Part shown: one piece after another, positions 5,807-9,343 of the stretch
Layout of the letters: each line of letters begins with the position of its first letter
Position numbering within the stretch: position 1 is the first letter of the stretch
DNA from: an uncultured Atopobiaceae bacterium
GTDB lineage: Bacteria; Actinomycetota; Coriobacteriia; Coriobacteriales; Atopobiaceae
Assembly: GCA_900770865.1 (NCBI GenBank)
Contig: CAAGLU010000427.1
Coordinates: forward strand, 1-9,343
Reading direction: 5' to 3'
DNA: 9,343 nt
Made by a program: the position numbers and the translations under genes
Notes under the pieces: model-generated
What the model saw: only the letters and a program-made list of their open reading frames with translations
What the model was told of the DNA's origin: nothing
Database searches by the model: none

Positions 5807-6430
5807 ATGGCAGCAATTGATATCAAGACGCTTGGCCCCGCGCGCACTGTTGTTGTGGCCACGGGCAATCCCCACAAGGTGACCGAGATAGAGGCGATTC
5901 TCTCGAAATCCCTCCCCGACGTGCGCTTTGTTGCCCTCGGCGAGCTGGGGGATTTTCCTGATCCGGTTGAGGACGGTGCCAATTTCTTTGAGAACGCTCT
6001 CATCAAGGCGCGGGCGGCAGTAGCCGAGACTGGCCTCCCCATGGCGATAGCCGACGACTCCGGGCTTTGCGTTGACGCGCTCGACGGCGCGCCTGGGATC
6101 TTCTCGGCGCGCTGGGCAGGCGAGCACGGCAACGACGACGCCAACAACGACAAGCTCGAGCGCCTCATGGCAGACGTTCCCGACGAGAGTCGCGGTGCTC
6201 GCTTCCACTCCACCGTGGTGCTCGTGCGAGGCGATGAGGTCCTGCGTGGCGATGGTGATTGCAAGGGTGTCATTGGCCACAAACGCCGTGGTGACCACGG
6301 CTTTGGCTATGATCCGCTGTTCCTGCCCACGGACACTCCGGGCAAGACGATGGCGGAGCTCACTCCTGCCGAGAAGAACGCCATCTCGCATCGCTTCCAC
6401 GCCCTCGAGGACCTCGCGCGCAAGTTGTAG
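5807..6430 (+). CDS. rdgB: Non-canonical purine NTP pyrophosphatase, RdgB/HAM1 family (dITP/XTP)
   Basis: The family hydrolyses dITP, ITP and XTP to monophosphate and pyrophosphate, keeping deaminated purines out of DNA and RNA. The 207-residue protein is of normal length. It shows the N-terminal ATGNPHKVTEI (18-28, triphosphate-binding Asn21 and Lys24), DDSGLCVDALDGAPGIFSAR (83-102, with the general-base/metal aspartates 83-84), HGFGYDPLF (164-172) and SHRFHAL (194-200, the base-recognition segment). The ATG at 5807 follows AAAGGA (5794-5799) with a seven-base spacer. It is probably co-transcribed with rph 40 bp upstream. No hairpin terminator is visible directly after its stop, so some transcription may continue into the nagB leader. 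Confidence 0.95.
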   Translation: MAAIDIKTLGPARTVVVATGNPHKVTEIEAILSKSLPDVRFVALGELGDFPDPVEDGANFFENALIKARAAVAETGLPMAIADDSGLCVDALDGAPGIFSARWAGEHGNDDANNDKLERLMADVPDESRGARFHSTVVLVRGDEVLRGDGDCKGVIGHKRRGDHGFGYDPLFLPTDTPGKTMAELTPAEKNAISHRFHALEDLARKL

Positions 6431-6493
6431 GTCAGGCTGTGGCTCGTTCGCGGAGTCTTTATTGTTTGATGTGCCCGTCGCATGCCGCGCAGG

Positions 6494-6499
6494 TAGAAT
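6494..6499 (+). promoter_or_regulatory. Candidate -10 box of nagB
   Basis: TAGAAT at 6494-6499 matches TATAAT at five of six positions and would start a transcript near 6506. The -35 region at normal spacing (around GTGCCC, 6471-6476) is poor, so this is a tentative call based on the -10 and on the structured leader that begins just after it. Confidence 0.4.
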
Positions 6500-6505
6500 A
6501 AAGCC

Positions 6506-6674
6506 GTCTGGGACATGCGTCCCAGGTCGCCATGGACGGGCAGGGGCCTCGACGTGGTGAATCCTTCTCAGAGCAAACGCGACCTCGCCCTGGTGGCCGC
6601 ACACGTCAAGCGTGGCTTGAAGGCCACGGGCGGGTGCCACGGGAGGTCACCCGCTTGCAGAAGGAGGGACTCCC
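6506..6674 (+). promoter_or_regulatory. Structured 5' leader of nagB (candidate cis-regulatory RNA)
   Basis: The gap before nagB folds well. CTGGGAC (6508-6514) pairs with GTCCCAG (6519-6525). AGGTCGC (6524-6530) can pair with GCGACCT (6579-6585), overlapping the first stem by two bases. GTGGCC (6593-6598) pairs with GGCCAC (6622-6627) and encloses TCAAGC/GCTTGA (6606-6611 with 6615-6620). GCGGGTG (6630-6636) pairs with CACCCGC (6648-6654), just before the ribosome site AAGGAGGG (6661-6668). CGTGGC (6611-6616) could instead pair with either of two GCCACG copies (6623-6628, 6636-6641). It matches no riboswitch class that I recognise. Confidence 0.42.
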
Positions 6675-7409
6675 ATGAGAATCATCCGCACCAAGGACTA
6701 TCGGGACATGAGCCGCAAGGCGGCAAATGTTATCTCTGCCCAGGTGATCCTCAAGCCCACGAGCATCCTTGGCCTTGCCACCGGTACCACGCCCATTGGC
6801 ACCTACGAGCAGCTTGCCGAGTGGAACCACAAGGGCGACTGCGACTTCTCGCAGGTCACCACCTACAACCTGGACGAGTACCGCGGTCTTACGCACGAGG
6901 ACCCGCAGAGCTACCACTACTTCATGCGTCAGAACTTCTTCGACAAGATCAACATCGACCTTGCCAACACGCACGTGCCCGACGGCGCCAATCCCAACGC
7001 GGACGAGGCCTGCTCTGAGTACGACCGTATGGTGCGCGAGGCTGGCTATCCTGACCTGCAGCTCCTTGGCATTGGTCGCAATGGTCACATTGGCTTCAAC
7101 GAGCCTGACGACCACTTCTCCAAGGGCACGCACTGCGTTGACCTCACCGAGAGCACCATCCAGGCAAACAGCCGCCTCTTCGACAATGCAGACGACGTGC
7201 CACGCCAGGCCTACACCATGGGTGTGCAGACCATCATGTACGCGCGCAGCATCCTTATCCTGGCGTCTGGTCCGGAGAAGGCTCAGGCCGTCTATGACAT
7301 GTGCTTTGGACCCGTCACCCCGCAGTGCCCCGCGTCCATCCTACAGCTGCACACCAGCTGCACCGTGATTGCCGACGAGGCGGCGCTGGCACTCTGCCCG
7401 GAGGCGTAG
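6675..7409 (+). CDS. nagB: Glucosamine-6-phosphate deaminase
   Basis: NagB converts glucosamine-6-phosphate to fructose-6-phosphate and ammonia, feeding amino sugars from cell-wall recycling or host glycans into glycolysis. The 244-residue protein has the size of the short Bacillus type, lacking the C-terminal extension of the allosteric E. coli enzyme. Motifs: GLATGTTPIGTY (33-44, phosphate binding), YNLDEYRGL (64-72, with general base Asp67), GIGRNGHIGFNEP (132-144, with His138 and Glu143 of the catalytic relay; Asn136 replaces the Asp141 of E. coli, as in Gram-positive homologues) and the C-terminal segment SILQLH (221-226). The ATG at 6675 is preceded by an excellent site, AAGGAGGG (6661-6668). 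The gene stands alone; nagA is not in the window. A folded 169-base leader upstream suggests post-transcriptional control. Confidence 0.96.
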   Translation: MRIIRTKDYRDMSRKAANVISAQVILKPTSILGLATGTTPIGTYEQLAEWNHKGDCDFSQVTTYNLDEYRGLTHEDPQSYHYFMRQNFFDKINIDLANTHVPDGANPNADEACSEYDRMVREAGYPDLQLLGIGRNGHIGFNEPDDHFSKGTHCVDLTESTIQANSRLFDNADDVPRQAYTMGVQTIMYARSILILASGPEKAQAVYDMCFGPVTPQCPASILQLHTSCTVIADEAALALCPEA

Positions 7410-7455
7410 GCTCGCGCCCGGCCTTCTCGTCCTTGGACAAGACCGGTTGGAGTTG

Positions 7456-7467
7456 CCTCTCGCAAAA
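7456..7467. repeat. Inverted-repeat fragment matching the arm of the palindromic repeat at 7546-7590
   Basis: CCTCTCGCAAAA (7456-7467) is the exact reverse complement of TTTTGCGAGAGG (7577-7588). With the two palindromes between and beside it, this outer pair encloses the whole nagB-peptidase intergenic spacer. It also gives the plus-strand hairpin at 7470-7512 a TTTTGCG tail when read on the minus strand. Confidence 0.7.
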
Positions 7468-7469
7468 TG

Positions 7470-7520
7470 GCCCCTCCCAAAACTGCGGTTTAGTTGCAGT
7501 TTTGGGAGGGGCGTTGTTGA
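7470..7520. terminator. 17-bp perfect hairpin, bidirectional terminator and palindromic repeat copy 1
   Basis: GCCCCTCCCAAAACTGC (7470-7486) pairs perfectly over 17 bp with GCAGTTTTGGGAGGGGC (7496-7512) around GGTTTAGTT. GTTGTTGAT follows on the plus strand, serving nagB. On the minus strand ATTTTGCG follows, serving the peptidase gene. Its core, CTGCGGTTTAGTTGCAG (7483-7499), recurs nearby in inverted orientation. Confidence 0.82.
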
Positions 7521-7545
7521 TAGAAGCGCTGGTAAATGGCTTGTG

Positions 7546-7590
7546 CCCTCTATGGGGGCTGCAATTAACCCGCAGGTTTTGCGAGAGGGG
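7546..7590. repeat. Palindromic repeat copy 2, inverted relative to copy 1
   Basis: The reverse complement of 7559-7575, CTGCGGGTTAATTGCAG, matches 7483-7499 at 15 of 17 positions. The element is itself roughly palindromic: CCCTCT (7546-7551) faces AGAGGG (7584-7589) and CTGC (7559-7562) faces GCAG (7572-7575). It resembles a REP-type intergenic element with a degenerate left half. Confidence 0.62.
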
Positions 7591-7612
7591 CTAATCCTTC
7601 TCTGCGGCCAGC

Positions 7613-8689
7613 CTACTTGAGCACCGTGAGTCCCTTGGGGTACGAGTTGAGCACCTCGCAGCCGTCCTCGGTCACGATGACCAGGTCCTCAATGCGCACG
7701 CCCACGTCGCCGGGGAGGTAGATGCCCGGCTCGATGGAGAAGCACTGGCCAGGGCGCACCGGCTCATCGTGCACGGAGGAGACGTCGCCCGGCTCGTGGT
7801 CCTCGAGGCCAATCTGGTGCCCCAGCCGGTGTGTGAAGTACTGCCCCCAGCCGGCATCCTCAATGACCTTGCGTGCAGCCCGGTCTATCTCGGCAAACGT
7901 GACACCCGGCCGCACGATGGCCTCGGCAGCCTCGTTTGCGCAGCGGACGCACTCGTAGACCGCCCGCTGGTGCTCGGTGGGCTCGCCATAGAAGAACGAG
8001 CGCGTCATGTCCGAGCAGTACATGTCCTGGCGGCAGCCCACGTCAAAGAGCACCACGTCGCCCTTGGCGAGGACGGTTCCGTCGGGGGAGTGGTGCGGGT
8101 CGGCCGCGTTTGCCCCAAAGCTCACGATGGGCGCAAAGGAGTGGTCCTGCGCACCAAGCGAACGGTAGACGTCGAGAAGCCCGCCGGCAATCTCCTGCTC
8201 GGTCACGCCCTCGTGGACCTGGGCGGCAAGCCACTCCATGGCCTTGTCGTTGGTGCGCGAGGCAGTGCGCATGAGCTCCTGCTCCTCCGGAGACTTGACA
8301 GAGCGGGCGTCGTCCACGGCTGCGGAGCCCAGCTTGAATGTGGACGCGGCGCCGGCCTCCTGAAGCGGCACAAGCCAGCGCGCGGCGAGCTTCTTGTCGA
8401 CGCCGAGCGGCGCGTCGTGGTCCGTAACTGCGGTGACCAGGGGGACCGGATCCTCGGTGTCATCAAAGGTCCGTACGTCGTCGCACGCTGCGGAGGCGTC
8501 GGGGAAGAGCCGGTTGGCAAAGAGGGTCGAGGCACCGTTGGCGTTGAGGTAGAGCCCAAGGAAGCGCTCATAGGGCTCGGTGTAGTACCCCGTAAGGTAG
8601 TAGATGGACATGGGGTCGGAAATGAGTGCCTGCGTAAGCCCCATACCGCGCAGGTTCTCGACCACCTGTGCCCTTCTCGTCTTGTTCAT
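7613..8689 (-). CDS. M24-family Xaa-Pro peptidase (aminopeptidase P / prolidase type)
   Basis: Members are cytoplasmic di-metal peptidases that cut the bond before proline in peptides, finishing peptide breakdown. The 358-residue protein has the normal two-domain length: an N-terminal creatinase-like domain (about 1-125) and a C-terminal pita-bread catalytic domain. The five metal ligands are visible: Asp216 (LFDVGC), Asp227 (YCSDMTRSF), His291 (LGHQIGLEDHE), Glu320 (SIEPGIYLP) and Glu334 (GVRIEDLV). PHHSP (198-202) carries the usual substrate-site histidine. The ATG at 8689 is chosen because AAGGAGG lies five bases ahead (8701-8695); upstream in-frame codons lack this and precede the likely promoter. 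Whether it acts as dipeptidase (PepQ) or aminopeptidase (PepP) cannot be settled from sequence. It converges on nagB and diverges from veg. Confidence 0.92.
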   Translation of the reverse strand: MNKTRRAQVVENLRGMGLTQALISDPMSIYYLTGYYTEPYERFLGLYLNANGASTLFANRLFPDASAACDDVRTFDDTEDPVPLVTAVTDHDAPLGVDKKLAARWLVPLQEAGAASTFKLGSAAVDDARSVKSPEEQELMRTASRTNDKAMEWLAAQVHEGVTEQEIAGGLLDVYRSLGAQDHSFAPIVSFGANAADPHHSPDGTVLAKGDVVLFDVGCRQDMYCSDMTRSFFYGEPTEHQRAVYECVRCANEAAEAIVRPGVTFAEIDRAARKVIEDAGWGQYFTHRLGHQIGLEDHEPGDVSSVHDEPVRPGQCFSIEPGIYLPGDVGVRIEDLVIVTEDGCEVLNSYPKGLTVLK

Positions 8690-8717
8690 TGAGTCCTCCT
8701 TAGTCGTTGACGCCGGA

Positions 8718-8726
8718 AGTGTAGCA
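8718..8726 (-). promoter_or_regulatory. Extended -10 promoter of the M24 peptidase gene
   Basis: On the minus strand TGCTACACT runs from 8726 to 8718, a TGN-extended -10. The predicted start near 8711 would leave a leader of about 22 bases carrying the AAGGAGG ribosome site (8701-8695). No good -35 element is visible at 8741-8746. Confidence 0.6.
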
Positions 8727-8885
8727 CCTGGGACCTGCGCCGGGGCGGCAGCTGGGCGCATGACTGCCAGCCCGTGGTCTTGTCGTGCTGTTTTCTTCCC
8801 TAACTGCAGGAACAGTGTTACGTATGGGTATCATCATACTTTGTGTATTCGATACTTGGGCCAACTATGGCCTGTTGGGAGTCTC

Positions 8886-9185
8886 ATGGAGAACGACATT
8901 CCGCCAGTCAACCGCATTGACCAGATCCGCGAGGAGCTCAAGGCCCTCGAGGGCCAGCGTGTGAAGGTCCGCGCCAACATGGGCCGCTCGCGTATCGTCG
9001 AGCGTGCGGGCACCCTGGTTCACGTGCATCCGTCCCTCTTTGTGATTGAGGTCGAGGAGCGTCGCGGCCGCAAGGCTCGCCAGTCCTACCAGTACGTCGA
9101 CGTGCTCACCGGTACCGTCGAGCTTTACGACATGAACACGGGCGAGCGCCTGCTCGACTACACGGCCGACATGCCCGAAGAGTAG
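8886..9185 (+). CDS. veg: Veg family protein
   Basis: Veg is a small, highly expressed protein of Gram-positive bacteria; in Bacillus subtilis it has been linked to biofilm formation and spore outgrowth, but its molecular role is not firmly known. The 99-residue product aligns by eye with B. subtilis Veg (about 86 residues). IDQIREELKALEGQRVKVRA corresponds to its N-terminal region, NMGRSRIVERAGTLVHVHPS (31-50) to the conserved GGRRKxxERxGxL segment, LFVIEVEE (51-58) to VFVIQLD, and SYQYVDVLTGTVEL (66-79) to SYSYADILTETVEL. The ATG at 8886 follows GGGAG (8877-8881) with a four-base spacer. The window gene is followed 16 bp later by ispE. The B. subtilis veg gene also lies close to ispE. The 196 bp upstream shared with the peptidase gene is AT-rich near 8818-8870 and must hold its promoter, with several possible -10 boxes. 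Confidence 0.92.
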   Translation: MENDIPPVNRIDQIREELKALEGQRVKVRANMGRSRIVERAGTLVHVHPSLFVIEVEERRGRKARQSYQYVDVLTGTVELYDMNTGERLLDYTADMPEE

Positions 9186-9201
9186 CCCTGCTGGAGGCCG
9201 C

Positions 9202-9343
9202 ATGCCGCGCTCGCGCCGACAGATCGTACAAGCGCCCTGCAAGGTCAACCTTCACCTGGGCATCTATGCCGAGAAGGACGCGCGCGGCTATCACCGCGTG
9301 GACTCGGTCATGGTGCCGGTTGGTCTCTTCAATACCATTACGA
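9202..9343 (+). CDS. ispE: 4-diphosphocytidyl-2-C-methyl-D-erythritol kinase, N-terminal fragment (cut by window edge)
   Basis: IspE phosphorylates CDP-methylerythritol in the MEP pathway to isoprenoid precursors. Only the first 47 codons are present. VQAPCKVNLHLGIYAEKDARGYHRVDSVM (from residue 9) matches the GHMP-kinase N-terminus of IspE: the APxKxNLxL motif with Lys14, then RGYH (28-31) at the place of the family's DGYH, and the Ser/Val segment leading to the second strand. The ATG at 9202 is preceded by CTGGAGG (9191-9197) four bases away. It lies 16 bp after veg on the same strand, with no terminator between, so the two are very probably one operon. Its presence implies isoprenoids are made by the MEP route. 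Confidence 0.88.
   Translation, partial: MPRSRRQIVQAPCKVNLHLGIYAEKDARGYHRVDSVMVPVGLFNTIT

Noticed and set aside
6570..6598. CAGAGCAAACGCGACC in the nagB leader as part of a c-di-GMP riboswitch
   Set aside because: It only loosely resembles the CAGGGCAAACC core; the later conserved blocks (GGGACGCAAAGCC-like and the tetraloop receptor) are missing.
5747..6640. A 297-codon minus-strand frame opposite rdgB
   Set aside because: It covers a canonical RdgB/HAM1 gene and extends into the structured nagB leader; composition-driven.
6506..6674. A glmS-type ribozyme ahead of nagB
   Set aside because: The gene is the deaminase, not the synthase, and the conserved glmS core and pseudoknot sequences are not present.
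6666..6674. GGGACTCCC as a hairpin hiding the nagB ribosome site
   Set aside because: The loop would be one base, or three with only three pairs, too unstable to matter alone.
7769..8692. A 307-codon plus-strand frame opposite the M24 peptidase gene
   Set aside because: It is antisense to a gene with all five metal ligands in place, and has no plausible ribosome site or product.
1..9343. A new defence, toxin-antitoxin, prophage or CRISPR system
   Set aside because: All long frames with real support are known housekeeping families, and no repeat-spacer arrays, integrase, transposase or phage genes are visible.

Overview
This 9.3 kb window is bacterial chromosomal housekeeping DNA with high G+C content. 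It holds ten protein genes (two cut by the window edges), one tRNA gene and short, well-structured intergenic regions. The GC-rich codon use, the strong GGAGG-type ribosome sites, and a Firmicutes-like gene set (veg next to ispE, a short-type nagB, a deoC-deoB-deoD cluster, a non-DAP-type MurE-like ligase) together suggest an anaerobic actinobacterium of the class Coriobacteriia, such as Olsenella, Atopobium or a relative. That placement is an inference from gene content; no phylogenetic marker was searched.

Layout: 1-129 is the tail of an iron-containing alcohol dehydrogenase, closed by a strong terminator. A 372-bp gap (130-501), locally AT-rich, carries three copies of an operator-like motif and leads into deoC (502-1143), deoB (1216-2406) and deoD (2409-3128). 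These three turn deoxyribonucleosides into base, glyceraldehyde-3-phosphate and acetaldehyde. A bidirectional terminator at 3165-3196 separates them from a convergent Mur ligase gene of the murE family (3224-4768, minus strand), which appears to be transcribed as a leaderless mRNA. Divergently, a tRNA-Val(UAC) gene (4863-4938) with its own extended -10 promoter is followed by a hairpin and then by rph (RNase PH, 5023-5766) and an RdgB/HAM1-family nucleotide pyrophosphatase (5807-6430).

After a 244-bp gap that looks like a promoter plus a structured 5' leader, nagB (glucosamine-6-phosphate deaminase, 6675-7409) feeds amino sugars into glycolysis. It converges on an M24-family Xaa-Pro peptidase gene (7613-8689, minus strand). 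Between the two lies a cluster of related palindromic repeats that can act as terminators in both directions. The peptidase gene diverges from veg (8886-9185), which is followed 16 bp later by the start of ispE (9202 to the window edge).

Functional links: nucleoside salvage and breakdown (deoCBD), nucleotide-pool cleaning (RdgB) and tRNA/RNA 3'-end processing (Rph beside a tRNA gene) sit with cell-wall and isoprenoid precursor genes (MurE-like, NagB, IspE). I found no mobile element, CRISPR array, defence system or clearly new multi-gene system. The observations most worth checking are non-coding: the palindromic repeat pair at 7456-7590, the leaderless murE promoter, the triple GTGTGAGGTT motif before deoC, and the folded leader of nagB.
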